DNA of 64,000 bases from contig NZ_CP083405.1 of assembly GCF_000975265.2 (NCBI RefSeq), forward strand, positions 2,480,001-2,544,000, read 5' to 3'. Shown here in pieces: positions 20,790-30,539 of the stretch. The position numbers were made by a program, and so were the translations under genes. The notes beneath the pieces are model-generated. The model ran no database searches. It worked only from the letters and a program-made list of their open reading frames with translations, and was not told the origin of the DNA. Source of the DNA: Mycobacterium lepromatosis. GTDB taxonomy: Bacteria; Actinomycetota; Actinomycetes; Mycobacteriales; Mycobacteriaceae. Numbering within the stretch: position 1 is the first letter of the stretch; each line of letters begins with the position of its first letter.

Positions 20790-22660
20790 TTTAGAGACGA
20801 ACCAGCGACCGAAATCAACGGCCCATCGTCGTATCCGCTGTCGGCCCAATTCGCCGAGCAAGCCAACGCCAAGCTCTACCGCACGACCGAGGAAGACCGA
20901 CTAACTTTTTGGAGCAAGCAGCCAATTAGCTGTCGTGTTCAACGCCGTTAACCGAGGTGCTGAACTGGTCGGGGGCCTCATTCGCCAGGTGGTCTTTCTT
21001 GTAGGCGACACGCTCGACGTCGTCTACAACTGCCTGAACCGCCATGTCGCGGAGGTCCACGAGAATCGTGACACTATCTCACTGGGAGGGCGAACCCAGT
21101 GATAGTCGCTTGTTGACCTATTCGAATCTACAGACCCAGGGGTGCCAAGTGGCCAACGCGCTGACCAGCCTCATTCTGGTTGCCGTCTACCTGCCGTTGA
21201 TCCCGGAGGCCGTGATCGCGATTTTGGTCTGCGCACAGCTGGGCATCATGCACAACGTGGTGTTCGGCGGCTTTGCCGCACACGTGCCGTGGACCCAAAT
21301 CGCCAATGCTGACACGAAACTGCTGATCGTCAACGACGGGTAGTTCCGGCCCAGCAAGCCAGCGTCGCTCAAGAACACCGCCAACAAAGCCGTGACAACA
21401 AGCATGGCACCGTCGAGTATGTGCTGGTGTTGCAGAACAACGGAATTGATTTTTCCTAAAACAACAAAAGCGACCCGTGGTGGCACGATGTTGTCGACTC
21501 CACAAGCGCCAAACGTACTCCGGAGCCGTTCAACACCAAGTAGCCATTGTTCCTGCGCTACGCCTCGAGCACCACTAAAAACCAAGGGCATCATGCACAC
21601 CAGTGGTGGCTATCTCACTCGGTGTTGTTACACGATTCAAACCTTCTCCCTGTCCAGCCGGACCGTGACGTTTTCTGGTGTATCGCCGACCGAGCATACC
21701 TAATGGGTCTACGGTCCACTGTCGCACGACGTAATCGAGGTGCTCTACGAGAGCAGGCCCAATACCCCATACCGGCAACGGAATTTTCATATCATCGAAA
21801 AATAAAAATACAGTTTTCCAATCTATTACACTGCTCCTACCCTGCGGCTACTGGGTCGGTCAGCGAACCGATCAACCCCGAGTCCTGGCGCTGGTACCGT
21901 GATGTCATAGGCCCCGACAAGCTCCCGGTAGTAGACACCTAGTGGCAGACTAAGACCGGTTCCGCGATGACCTCACCGCTCCTGGAAGTCGCTGCAGCCG
22001 AGCCAGGTTCGACGGTGACACCGCTGCCAGGTATCTCGGCCAAGATCGTCAACGACCACGGCAATGCGCTGCAGCCAGACATCTACAATACCAAGAACGC
22101 CACCAGGTACTTGGTCTTGGATCAGCCGTGGCTTTCGACGCTGCGTAGCATCGAGGGTAACCCGGAACGGTACCGGAACACCTACTGGTTCAAGTTCGGC
22201 GGGCAAAGCTTCTATTCCGCCGAGGACGGTACTAGCTTCGATCCCACTAATGCGATCTGGATACTTGGCCGCATCGACGACGTGATGGATGTGTCCGGTC
22301 ACTGCATCTACGACCGTCGAGGTGGCGCCGGCGCGCGTCGGTCACGCCGCGGTCGCCGAGGGGGCGGTGGTCGACGTTACCGACGACACCAACGGTCACG
22401 CCATTTGCGCGTTCGTCATGCTACGGGCCAATTACGAGGACCACGACGGGACCACCCAACGAGCTGTGCGTCGAGATGGCCTAGGAATCTCACTCCATCA
22501 CCCGGCTGAAAAAGGGCCACATCGTGCCGGAACTGCCCAAAGACACGCAGCGGCAAATCATGCGCCGCTTGCTGCGCGACGTCGCCTAGAACCAGAGAGC
22601 TGGGCAACAGGCCAACTTTGCTCGATCCCAGCTGTGTTCGACGTGATCCAGGCTGGTTAG
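20790..22660 (+). pseudogene. acs: Acetyl-CoA synthetase relic (Rv3667-like)
   Basis: Plus-strand fragments in order: [73 protein letters not shown] (end of the AMP-binding P-loop), [53 protein letters not shown] (hinge and C-domain) and LPKDTQRQIMRRLLRDVA near the end, where the catalytic Lys of SGKIMRR reads Q-R-Q. Numerous frameshifts. The intact enzyme converts acetate to acetyl-CoA. Confidence 0.92.
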
Positions 22661-22667
22661 CCGCGCG

Positions 22668-23372
22668 TCAGACCGGCTGAGGCACAAATCCTGCTCCGGG
22701 CCAGTTCTTGTTGTTTAAGTCGGCCAGAATCGCGTTCATCGACATCACCACCGCCGGCGTGTGCAGCGGGACAAACTTGATGATGCAGATCGGCAAGTTG
22801 TCAGTGAAAGCCCCGTGAATCATCCCGACTAGCAGGTTGTTGACGGTCACCGGCGCTCCGGAGTCCCCTGGTTGTCCGCACACCTGCATGACGAGGGTGT
22901 CAGACGTCTCGCCCATCCCCCACGTGACTCCACACGATTTGCCAGTGGTGCGACCCTGCTTACAAGCGATCTGGCCGAAGGCCGGATCCTGGCCGATGCC
23001 AGAAATTACGAAGCCTTTGTAGGTAGCCACCGGCATCACTTTGGCCGGATCAAACTTAATCACAGCATAATCGAGCTTGTCGTTACCCGCGATCATGGTT
23101 CCCATCGGGCCTCTGTTCTCCGCACCCTCGGCGGCGACCTGCGCGCCTGGACCTCCACAGTGCGCCGAAGTGAATCCGACGAGTTCGGCGGCACTGTCAG
23201 TACCGATCGTGGTCAGGGTGCACATCGTATCACCATTGATGACGATACCCGCACCTCCACCCATCGGAAGCCTACCGTCAGCAAACACAGTCTTGGTGGG
23301 CGTGCTCACCACGGCCAAGAGCACGGCAACCAGAGTCACCAGAACGCACCAGTGCCTCCTTCGCAAAACCAA
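22668..23372 (-). CDS. Secreted trypsin-like serine protease (Rv3668c-like)
   Basis: About 234 residues. Basic start (MVLRRRHW) plus a hydrophobic stretch LVTLVAVLLAVVSTP form a signal peptide, then a chymotrypsin-fold domain with the triad His in FTSAHCGG (about residue 71), Asp in DKLDYAVIKF (about 102) and Ser in GQPGDSGAPV (about 173). Paired cysteines suit an exported protein. The start codon is TTG either at 23372 or, with better spacing from the GAGGGGAG Shine-Dalgarno, two codons later at 23366. It lies tail to tail with the dead acs gene and divergent from the Rv3669 gene. Substrate unknown; length and motifs match Mtb Rv3668c. Confidence 0.9.
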   Translation of the reverse strand: MVLRRRHWCVLVTLVAVLLAVVSTPTKTVFADGRLPMGGGAGIVINGDTMCTLTTIGTDSAAELVGFTSAHCGGPGAQVAAEGAENRGPMGTMIAGNDKLDYAVIKFDPAKVMPVATYKGFVISGIGQDPAFGQIACKQGRTTGKSCGVTWGMGETSDTLVMQVCGQPGDSGAPVTVNNLLVGMIHGAFTDNLPICIIKFVPLHTPAVVMSMNAILADLNNKNWPGAGFVPQPV

Positions 23373-23566
23373 ACTCCCCTCTACCTGGTAGGAGTGCAGG
23401 AGCGCCAGTCTAAACGATCACCACGCAGTACCGATTCCGTACAAATTGTGACGGACGGTCAATTAGTCGACCTCGAATTCTGCTGTCGGTTCAATTGGCC
23501 TCGTCCGGATACAGAGCCGCATGGCAACATAAACCGCGACAACGGCGACTTCGAAAGGACCGGGCT

Positions 23567-24112
23567 GTGAGCAAAGGCGACCGCAAGAACGGGGTACCCA
23601 ACACCCTGACCACGATTCCGTTGGTCGACCCGCAAGCCAGGCCCACTGAGCCATCGATAGGTGATCTGATCAAAGACGCGACAACTCAGGTATCCACGCT
23701 GGTGCGTGCCGAGGTTGAGTTGGCCCGCACCGAGATCATCCGTGACGTCAAGAAGGGTCTGACAGGCAGCGTTTTCTTCATCGCCGCACTGGTGGTGTTG
23801 TTCTACTCGACCCTCTTTTTCTTCTTGTGCCTCGCCGAGCTGCTCGACACCTGGCTATGGCGCTGGGTGGCCTTCCTGATCGTTTTCGCGATTATGGTCA
23901 TGGTCACGGCCGCGCTGGCACTATTGGGCTACGTGAAGATCCGCCGGATCCGGGGACCGCGTCAGACCATCGAATCGGTCAAGGAGACACGCACTGCCCT
24001 CACCTACGGCCACTATAAGGCGCATACCAAACCACGCAAACTCACCGGACCCGACGCTAACCCGGAAAGCAGTCCCGACAGCAGGACCCCCGCCGATCCC
24101 TCGGGTTGGTAG
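23567..24112 (+). CDS. Holin-X-type two-helix membrane protein (Rv3669-like)
   Basis: 181 residues from a GTG at 23567 preceded by GAAAGGA (23553-23559). Residues about 30-60 form an amphipathic helix (DATTQVSTLVRAEVELARTE), followed by two long hydrophobic segments (GSVFFIAALVVLFYSTLFFF and WVAFLIVFAIMVMVTAALAL) and a basic tail. This is the Actinobacterial phage-holin-family layout (PF07332), a protein group of unsettled role in the cell envelope. The stop TAG (24110-24112) touches the ATG of ephE, so the two are co-transcribed and probably coupled. Confidence 0.88.
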   Translation: MSKGDRKNGVPNTLTTIPLVDPQARPTEPSIGDLIKDATTQVSTLVRAEVELARTEIIRDVKKGLTGSVFFIAALVVLFYSTLFFFLCLAELLDTWLWRWVAFLIVFAIMVMVTAALALLGYVKIRRIRGPRQTIESVKETRTALTYGHYKAHTKPRKLTGPDANPESSPDSRTPADPSGW

Positions 24113-25084
24113 ATGGCAACGCCGAACCCGTCGGTGACCCGTATCGCCGGTCCATGGCACCATCTGGACGTGCACGCCAACGGCATCCGATTCCACGTCG
24201 TCGAGGCGGTGCCTACCCAGCCAGGCGGCCAGGACTGCACCTCGGCTACAGCACGACCACTGGTAATGCTGCTGCATGGTTTCGGTTCGTTCTGGTGGTC
24301 CTGGCGTCATCAGCTACGCGGCCTGACCGAAGGGCGACTGGTCGCGGTAGACCTGCGTGGCTACGGCGGCAGCGACAAGCCGCCCCGCGGCTATGACGGC
24401 TGGACACTTGCCGGCGACACAGCCGGGCTCATCCGAGCACTGGGGCACTCATCGGCGACACTGGTTGGCCACGCCGAAGGCGGGCTTGCGTGCTGGGCCA
24501 CCGCGCTGCTGCACCCGCGGCTGGTGCGCGCCATTGCCTTAATCAACTCACCGCACCCGGTAGCGTTACGACGATCCATGCTGACGCGCCGTGATCAAGG
24601 TTACGCACTGCTGCCGACGTTGCTGCGTTACCAGTTACCGATTTGGCCGGAACGTTTGCTGACCCGCAATAACGCAGCGGAGATCGAACGCCTAGTCCGC
24701 AGTCGCAGCAGTGCCAAATGGCAAGCTTGCGAGGATTTCGCGACCACGATCGACCATTTGCGTATAGCGATCCAGATTCCGGCTGCCGCACACTGTGCAC
24801 TCGAGTACCAGCGTTGGGCAGTGCGTAGCCAGCTACGTAACGAAGGCCGTCGATTCATGAAATCGATGTCTCGACCATTCAGCGTGCCGCTGCTGCACGT
24901 ACGCGGCAACGCGGATCCCTACCTGCTAGCCGACTCGGTCGACCGAACACGACGCTATGCACCGCACGGACGCTACGTATCCGTCGCCGAAGCAGGACAT
25001 TTCAGCCATGAAGAAGCACCGGAAGAAATTAACAGGTACCTGATGCGGTTTCTCAAGCAGGTGCACGGACCCCGGCTCAGCTGA
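24113..25084 (+). CDS. ephE: Alpha/beta hydrolase, epoxide hydrolase-like (Rv3670)
   Basis: 323 residues, close to Mtb EphE. Fold motifs: LLHGFGSFWWSWRHQL (oxyanion HGxP-like loop, about residue 60), VDLRGYGGSDKP, then the nucleophile-elbow region TLVGHAEGGLACW (about residue 115) and a late VSVAEAGHFSHEE carrying the catalytic His. In classical epoxide hydrolases the elbow is G-H-D-x-G; here the nucleophile position is Ala and the acid is shifted by one, as I recall for the Mtb protein (GHADGG). Activity on epoxides is therefore doubtful. Its 3' end overlaps the marP 3' end by 8 nt, tail to tail. Confidence 0.88.
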   Translation: MATPNPSVTRIAGPWHHLDVHANGIRFHVVEAVPTQPGGQDCTSATARPLVMLLHGFGSFWWSWRHQLRGLTEGRLVAVDLRGYGGSDKPPRGYDGWTLAGDTAGLIRALGHSSATLVGHAEGGLACWATALLHPRLVRAIALINSPHPVALRRSMLTRRDQGYALLPTLLRYQLPIWPERLLTRNNAAEIERLVRSRSSAKWQACEDFATTIDHLRIAIQIPAAAHCALEYQRWAVRSQLRNEGRRFMKSMSRPFSVPLLHVRGNADPYLLADSVDRTRRYAPHGRYVSVAEAGHFSHEEAPEEINRYLMRFLKQVHGPRLS

Positions 25085-26279
25085 GGCAAGGCCCAGTGGC
25101 TACCCCCTGGATCTCACCGATTTCGGTAAGCCGACGGGACACTTCCTCGGCCGTCAACACAAAGCCAGTTTCGGGGTCATCGACAGCTGCACCGAACACC
25201 ACACCAAGCACCCGGCCATTAAGGTCGATCAACGGTCCACCTGAATTGCCTTGTTCCACAGTAGCTCTGATAGTGTACACCTCGCGGGTTACCGGCGCCG
25301 GATTTCGGTAAATGTCGGGTCCGGTGAGTTTGATGGCCTGGCGAATCCTGGCCGAGGTCGCGGTAAAGTTACCGCCAACGGGATACCCCAGCATCACCAC
25401 GTTGGTGCCCGGTTTGGCCTTAGTGTCGTCGAAGAGCAGCGGTGCAGGCGGCAAATGCGGAACAGCCAGGATAGCGATATCGACCGACGGGTCGTAGGAC
25501 ACCACGGTGGCGTCAAACGGATTGCCGCTGGCGTACACCTGCACGCCGTCGGACCCAGCCACCACATGTGCATTGGTCATCACTCGGTCGAGCGATATCA
25601 CGAATCCAGTTCCCTCCAACACTTTCTGACAGCTGGGCGCCACACTGCGGATCTTAACCACACTGGGCTGGGTCGCCAGCACCACCGGATTCTCGACCAA
25701 CGCCGGGTCCGGCGACGCGACCGATAGGACCGGGGTGCGACTGAACGGCTCTAGCACCGCGGGCAGACCAGACGTATTCAGCAGCGCCGAGAGCTGCTTG
25801 GGCACCGTCTTCAGCCAGGTTGGCGCGACCTCATTGAATGAAGTAAGCGCCCGCGAACCCCGCACCGCGGAAGCCAGCTCTGGCTGCTCTTTCGACTGGG
25901 TCAGCGGTGTCGCCAACAGCCAAGTGGCGGTCAGCACCACAATGAGCTGAACCCCAACCCCAATGACCGAGTCAACCAATCGGACTATCCGGCCGCGGTT
26001 CGCGCTGCGCACCGCACGTCCCAGCCCCACACCGGCGACTTCACCGACCACAACCAACGCGAGGATCAGAAAAAGAGCGGCGAATAATTTGGCGCGCGGA
26101 GCATTGATGTGGCTAACGATGTGCGGCGCCAGCAGCACGCCCGCCATCGCGCCGAACAGTACGCCGATTAACGACAGCAGAGACCCTATCGCGCCCGAAC
26201 GCCAGCCCGAAATAGCAGCGATGACCGCGACCGCTAGAACAGCGGTATCCAGCCACTGCGACAGGGTCATCGAACTCAT
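25077..26279 (-). CDS. marP: Periplasmic acid-resistance serine protease MarP (Rv3671c)
   Basis: 400 residues, ATG at 26279. Four hydrophobic N-terminal segments (residues about 8-140, CvpA-like) anchor a periplasmic chymotrypsin-fold protease. Triad: His in MTNAHVVAG, Asp in VDIAILAV, Ser in VEQGNSGGPL. Cysteines in APSCQKVLEG and in the C-terminal GPCLS correspond to the redox-controlled disulfide of Mtb MarP. In Mtb, MarP keeps the cytoplasmic pH neutral in acid by processing the peptidoglycan hydrolase RipA. Its start overlaps the Nudix gene stop (ATGA, 26276-26279), making it the third gene of a coupled unit. Confidence 0.95.
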   Translation of the reverse strand: MSSMTLSQWLDTAVLAVAVIAAISGWRSGAIGSLLSLIGVLFGAMAGVLLAPHIVSHINAPRAKLFAALFLILALVVVGEVAGVGLGRAVRSANRGRIVRLVDSVIGVGVQLIVVLTATWLLATPLTQSKEQPELASAVRGSRALTSFNEVAPTWLKTVPKQLSALLNTSGLPAVLEPFSRTPVLSVASPDPALVENPVVLATQPSVVKIRSVAPSCQKVLEGTGFVISLDRVMTNAHVVAGSDGVQVYASGNPFDATVVSYDPSVDIAILAVPHLPPAPLLFDDTKAKPGTNVVMLGYPVGGNFTATSARIRQAIKLTGPDIYRNPAPVTREVYTIRATVEQGNSGGPLIDLNGRVLGVVFGAAVDDPETGFVLTAEEVSRRLTEIGEIQGVATGPCLS

Positions 26280-27124
26280 CGCGGATCGCCCTGACTATCG
26301 ACCAGCGCCATTGCCTCGCCCAGCTCGCGAACATCAGTGACGTCCCACGGCTGAGCCCAGCCGGCGACGTCGAGCATCGCAGCGATCACCTGGCCAGTGA
26401 ATCCCCATACCAGCATCTCGTTCAGTAGGAACGCCGGCCCGGACCAGCGGTGACCATAGGCACGACGGTACACCGTCAGCCGGTTGGCCGGATTAATGAA
26501 GGCACGCACTGGAACCCGCGCCACGATAGCCGTTTCGGCCTTGTTCACGACAGCTACCGGCCCGGGATCGGCCGAGTAGGCCAACACCGGCACCACATGG
26601 AACCGTGAGGGCACAATAAACGTTCGCTCCAATGTGGCTAATGGATGCAGTCTGGCAAGGTCAATCCCGGTTTCTTCGTGTGCTTCGCGGAAAGCGGTCG
26701 CAACCGGCCCGTCGTCGGTGGGATCGGAAGCACCCCCGGGGAACGCCGCTTGGCCCGCATGGTGACGCAGTGTCGACGCCCGTACAGTCAGCAACAGATC
26801 GGCGTCGTTGGGCGCACTGCCGTCCGGTGGCCCATACTTTGGACCCGAGAACAGCACCAGTACAGCAGCCTCACACCCGTCACGACGCAAAGCCACCGAT
26901 GACATCGTACTGGCTGCGGCCCCCATTGCCAGTACGTCTGCCGATAGCCGACGCTGGGATACTCCCGGCATCACAGCGATGTTGTCAACCAGCGAGCGCA
27001 GCCAGGGCGGTCCGACGTCAGACACCAGAGGAGCCGTCCCCTGCACACGGGCGGTACACCCAGCCCTTACCGGCACCTCCAGTTGCCCGGCCTCCCAACG
27101 CTCCGGGTTGCCGACCTCGCTCAT
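26276..27124 (-). CDS. Nudix hydrolase, CoA pyrophosphatase type (Rv3672c-like)
   Basis: 282 residues. LLTVRASTLRHHAGQAAFPG followed by GGASDPTDD is the UPF0035 signature found in CoA-specific Nudix enzymes, and REAHEETGID is the Nudix box with its metal-binding glutamates (about residues 150-175). Expected reaction: coenzyme A to 3',5'-ADP and phosphopantetheine. The first 45 residues are poorly conserved, so a later start is possible. Both neighbours overlap by 4 nt: thioredoxin-like gene upstream, marP downstream. Confidence 0.88.
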   Translation of the reverse strand: MSEVGNPERWEAGQLEVPVRAGCTARVQGTAPLVSDVGPPWLRSLVDNIAVMPGVSQRRLSADVLAMGAAASTMSSVALRRDGCEAAVLVLFSGPKYGPPDGSAPNDADLLLTVRASTLRHHAGQAAFPGGASDPTDDGPVATAFREAHEETGIDLARLHPLATLERTFIVPSRFHVVPVLAYSADPGPVAVVNKAETAIVARVPVRAFINPANRLTVYRRAYGHRWSGPAFLLNEMLVWGFTGQVIAAMLDVAGWAQPWDVTDVRELGEAMALVDSQGDPR

Positions 27125-27768
27125 CCCGCGTCGTTTCCTACCGCAGTCGCGATTTGGTCGGCACTTACGAAAGCCCGAGGCAGCGTCTGCGCAACGCTAC
27201 CGTCTGGCCGCAAGACCACGGTAGCGGGCATCACATTTGCGACCCTGAGCGCCGCCGCAACACGCCGACGACCGTCCTGCAGGGTCGGCAACCGCACACC
27301 GAGCTGCGCCAACCGCAGTAACGCGGCCATCTCGTTCTCGTCTTGATGCACCGTAACCACCGTCACATCAGATCCGACCCGTTGCTGATACTCGGCCATC
27401 GCAGGCAGTTCGCCCAGGCACGACGCACACCAACTGGCCCACAAGTTCAAGACCACCCGACGTCCGGCCAGGGCCCGAGCAACATCGACGGCTAAACCGT
27501 CCGACGCGCATTCCAACACCACACCGCGCAATGCCGCCGGACCTGGACCACTCCCGGCATCAGGACACGGTGGCAGGTTTGCATGCTCCCGTGGCCCCAC
27601 CAACGCAACCGGAGTGTCAGCATCACGGTGTTCGCGCTCGACAGTTGCCTGTATCGTCCCGATGGTTCGCATATTGTCGCGCAGCTGATCCACCAATGCC
27701 GCCACCAGCGCGGCCACCACTGCAAGTACTACGATGGTCCACCAGGTTTTCGGGGTCAAAGTCTTCAT
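27121..27768 (-). CDS. Membrane-anchored thioredoxin-like protein (Rv3673c-like)
   Basis: 215 residues. An N-terminal segment (TWWTIVVLAVVAALVAALV, residues 8-26) anchors the protein or acts as signal. The thioredoxin domain has the active site WASWCASCLGELPAM (about residues 110-124) and the cis-proline region VMPATVVLRPDGSV near residue 180, typical of TlpA/ResA-type periplasmic reductases. It heads the coupled Nudix-marP unit; a role in keeping the MarP disulfide or cytochrome thiols in the right state is an inference from position. nth lies 50 bp upstream on the same strand. Confidence 0.88.
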   Translation of the reverse strand: MKTLTPKTWWTIVVLAVVAALVAALVDQLRDNMRTIGTIQATVEREHRDADTPVALVGPREHANLPPCPDAGSGPGPAALRGVVLECASDGLAVDVARALAGRRVVLNLWASWCASCLGELPAMAEYQQRVGSDVTVVTVHQDENEMAALLRLAQLGVRLPTLQDGRRRVAAALRVANVMPATVVLRPDGSVAQTLPRAFVSADQIATAVGNDAG

Positions 27769-27818
27769 TGCGGTCCCAACGAGGCAGAGGTTGGACGATC
27801 GTTATCTCCAACCTGAAC

Positions 27819-28580
27819 TTATAGTCCAGCCAGGGCCAACAAGTGCCTGGTTTCCGGGCCTTGGACAAGAGGCGCGGCCAGCAACGGTTCAGTGGGACCA
27901 AGGCCGAAGGAGGGACAATCCTTGGCAAGCACGCAAACACCGCATGCCGGTTTGCGCGCGTGACACACCCGACGGCCGTGGAAGATCACTCGGTGGCTCA
28001 GCAGGGTCCACTGATCGCGTTCGATTAGTTCACCGACAGCATGCTCCACCTTGACTGGATCCTCTTCAGCCGTCCAAAGCCACCTCCGCACCAATCGTCC
28101 AACATGCGTGTCAACGGTGATCCCGGGGATACCGAACGCATTTCCCAGAATGACGTTAGCGGTCTTGCGTCCTACACCGGGTAACGTAAGCAGCTCAGCC
28201 ATGGTCGAGGGCACTTCGCCGTCGAACCGCTCAACCAAGGCCTGCCCGAGCCTGATAAGCGATGCCGCCTTGTTGCGGAAGAAACCCGTGGGACGTATGA
28301 GGTTTTCCAGTTCAACGTGATCCGCTTCCATGTAGTCCAGCGCCGACAGGTACCGCGCAAACACAGCTGGTGTCGTCAAGTTCACCCGCTTATCAGTGCT
28401 TTGCGCCGAAAGGATGGTAGCCACCGTCAACTCGAGTGGCGACGTAAAATCCAATTCACAGTACACATGCGGAAATGCTTGCACCAGTGCACGATTCATC
28501 CGCCGCGCCCGTCGCACCAAACCCAGTCTGGTTTCCCCGGACCAGCGCCGGGTCACGTCGGCGCCGGGCATGAGTGGCAT
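27819..28580 (-). CDS. nth: Endonuclease III, DNA glycosylase/AP lyase (Rv3674c)
   Basis: Helix-hairpin-helix [13 protein letters not shown] with the catalytic Lys, followed by the catalytic Asp in [11 protein letters not shown]. The C-terminus has the 4Fe-4S loop with C-x6-C-x2-C-x5-C spacing ([17 protein letters not shown]). It removes oxidised pyrimidines in base-excision repair. Open sequence runs to 28616, but Mtb Nth begins near MPG, so the Met at 28580 or the one at 28571 is the likelier start. Divergent from Rv3675. Confidence 0.95.
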   Translation of the reverse strand: MPLMPGADVTRRWSGETRLGLVRRARRMNRALVQAFPHVYCELDFTSPLELTVATILSAQSTDKRVNLTTPAVFARYLSALDYMEADHVELENLIRPTGFFRNKAASLIRLGQALVERFDGEVPSTMAELLTLPGVGRKTANVILGNAFGIPGITVDTHVGRLVRRWLWTAEEDPVKVEHAVGELIERDQWTLLSHRVIFHGRRVCHARKPACGVCVLAKDCPSFGLGPTEPLLAAPLVQGPETRHLLALAGL

Positions 28581-28660
28581 TGATTTAGAACGCCTGTACA
28601 ACTTTGCCGTTGTCACCTACGACAGAGTACTGATTTCGTAATCCCACTGAGACCTGAGCC

Positions 28661-28843
28661 ATGTTTACTCTCCCTGTGTCATGGTTGCTGGTGGCCTGTG
28701 TGCCGGTGCTGCTGATGCTCGCAACGCTTGGATTAGAACGACTTGAAAAGAAACTAACCCATGACACCATTAGCGTGACCGACGTCGCCGAATTGCTTGA
28801 TCCAGCCAAGTCCGGCTTTCCCACGCCAACACATCAGCGTTGA
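28661..28843 (+). CDS. Short single-helix membrane protein (truncated Rv3675)
   Basis: 60 residues: MFTLPVSWLLVACVPVLLML is one transmembrane segment, followed by GLERLEKKLTHDTISVTDVA. Mtb Rv3675 is about 125 residues and shares this N-terminus; the middle is missing and a short TPTHQR end is all that remains before the stop. It may be a shortened but working protein or an early pseudogene. A consistent frame over the membrane helix favours at least recent function. Confidence 0.6.
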   Translation: MFTLPVSWLLVACVPVLLMLATLGLERLEKKLTHDTISVTDVAELLDPAKSGFPTPTHQR

Positions 28844-28999
28844 CGAGTCAGTCCACAGGTTAATGCGACCACATATCAATATCAATCGTGTGTAGCGTTG
28901 GCAAATTGAATCTGTTAGCTCTAGGCTCGTCAGCGAAACAGAAGTAAACCGAGGTTAGCCTACCCATATGACATCGCAGGAAAACTCTTAAGGGGCAAA

Positions 29000-29674
29000 G
29001 TGGACGAGATCCTGGCAAGGGCAGGAATCTTCCAAGGGGTGGAACCCAACGCCGTAGCCGCGCTGACCAAGCAACTCCAACCTGTCGACTTCCCCCGCGG
29101 CCATACCGTTTTCACTGAAGGCGAGCCAGGCGATCGGCTGTACATCATTGTTTCGGGAAAGGTCAAGATCGGTCGCCGCTCACCAGACGGCCGAGAGAAT
29201 TTGCTCACGATCATGGGCCCGTCGGACATGTTCGGTGAGTTGTCAATCTTCGACCCGGGACCACGGACGTCCAGCGCGACCACAATCACCGAAGTCCGAG
29301 CGGTGTCAATGGACCGCGATGCGCTACGAGCATGGATCGCCGATCGTCCCGAAATCGCCGAGCAGCTATTGCGGGTGCTGGCCCGACGGTTGCGACGAAC
29401 CAACAACAATCTGGCCGACCTCATCTTCACTGACGTGCCCGGTCGGGTGGCTAAGCAGTTGTTGCAGCTCGCCCAGCGTTTCGGCACCCAGGAAGGTGGC
29501 GCTATGCGGGTCACCCACGACCTGACGCAAGAGGAGATCGCACAATTGGTGGGCGCTTCCCGAGAAACAGTGAACAAGGCGCTGGCCGATTTCGCGCACC
29601 GCGGCTGGATCCGTTTGGATGGTAAAAGCGTGCTGATTTCGGACTCCGAACGCCTCGCCCGACGAGCGAGGTAG
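29000..29674 (+). CDS. crp: cAMP receptor protein, CRP/FNR-family transcription regulator (Rv3676)
   Basis: 224 residues, GTG start at 29000 with AAGGGG about 6-11 nt upstream. Residues 1-115 are the cyclic-nucleotide-binding beta-roll ([38 protein letters not shown], the phosphate-binding cassette), then a long dimer helix and a C-terminal winged helix-turn-helix [20 protein letters not shown] that reads TGTGA-type sites. In Mtb this cAMP-responsive regulator controls whiB1, rpfA and central metabolism. Nearly identical to the Mtb protein, so strongly constrained. Convergent with the beta-lactamase-fold gene, 80 bp apart. Confidence 0.97.
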   Translation: MDEILARAGIFQGVEPNAVAALTKQLQPVDFPRGHTVFTEGEPGDRLYIIVSGKVKIGRRSPDGRENLLTIMGPSDMFGELSIFDPGPRTSSATTITEVRAVSMDRDALRAWIADRPEIAEQLLRVLARRLRRTNNNLADLIFTDVPGRVAKQLLQLAQRFGTQEGGAMRVTHDLTQEEIAQLVGASRETVNKALADFAHRGWIRLDGKSVLISDSERLARRAR

Positions 29675-29754
29675 GCGCCGTTGAAGTCGAGATCGACGTA
29701 CCGAAGACACTTTATTTGGACATTTTTCCACGCCAACGTCACTCTCGGAGAATG

Positions 29755-30534
29755 TTAGCGGCGAAGATAATCTAATTGCGCTTGAACAGACCATTCGGCC
29801 GCATCCCAGAACTTCTCGTCGACGTCGACATAAACATGTTCAACGACCTGCCGTGCAGTCGCATCGTCACCAAGATCCCGTAACGCAGCGCGAACCTGCT
29901 CCAGCCGCTCTTGCCGATGCACCAGGTACCTTGACGCGACCAATTCCAAGTTGGCCAAGTCCGGACCGTGGCCAGGCAATACTGTTCGCCGGCCCAGGCT
30001 GCTTAGCCGATGCAGTGATTCCAGGTAGTCCGCCAGGCTGCCGTCGTCGGGATCGATCACGGTGGTACCGCGGCCCAACACGCTATCGGCGGTCAGCACG
30101 GCGTCGGCGAGGACGAACGACACAGAATCGGCGGTGTGGCCCGGGGTAGCCAACACCGCAATCGTCAGCCCGCCAGCATTGATCACCTCACGGTCGGTCA
30201 ATGTCACCCCATCGCCCCGTAGAAATTGCGGGTCTGCGGCGCACACCGGTGCGCCGGTCAGTTCGACCAACTTGTCGATGCCGTCGGTATGGTCGCGGTG
30301 ACGGTGGCTAATCAACACCAGCGCGATGCGACCCAGCTCAGCAACCTGTGCGACGTGCTCATCACCGGGACCGGGATCAACAATAACTAACTCATCGCTG
30401 CCCGGGCCGCGCAACACCCAAGTGTTGGTACCTTCCAACGTCAGCAAACCGGGGTTATCAGCCAACAGAACCGACGCTGTGTCAGTGACCGTCCGCAGTC
30501 GGCCGTATGCGGGATGGGCCAGCAACTCGGCCAC
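29755..30534 (-). CDS. Metallo-beta-lactamase-fold hydrolase (Rv3677c-like)
   Basis: 259 residues from a GTG at 30534 with GGAGG about 11 nt upstream. Metal-binding motif SHRHRDHTDG (about residues 77-86) is a variant of HxHxDH with Arg between, followed by ATPGHTADS and LPGHGPD, the other zinc ligands. A C-terminal helical domain (HRQERLEQVRAALRDLG) resembles LACTB2-type glyoxalase-II-like hydrolases. Five bases separate it from the RidA gene upstream, so the three minus-strand genes (DUF4177-like, RidA, this one) form an operon. Physiological substrate unknown. Confidence 0.88.
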   Translation of the reverse strand: MAELLAHPAYGRLRTVTDTASVLLADNPGLLTLEGTNTWVLRGPGSDELVIVDPGPGDEHVAQVAELGRIALVLISHRHRDHTDGIDKLVELTGAPVCAADPQFLRGDGVTLTDREVINAGGLTIAVLATPGHTADSVSFVLADAVLTADSVLGRGTTVIDPDDGSLADYLESLHRLSSLGRRTVLPGHGPDLANLELVASRYLVHRQERLEQVRAALRDLGDDATARQVVEHVYVDVDEKFWDAAEWSVQAQLDYLRR

Positions 30535-30539
30535 GGAAG

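Noticed and set aside
26632..27321. A 229-codon plus-strand open frame opposite the Nudix and thioredoxin-like genes
   Set aside because: It is the antisense shadow of two intact genes; composition is Arg/Pro-rich with no family match.
28960..29742. A 260-codon minus-strand open frame opposite crp
   Set aside because: Antisense of a nearly invariant crp gene; no start signal or recognisable domain.
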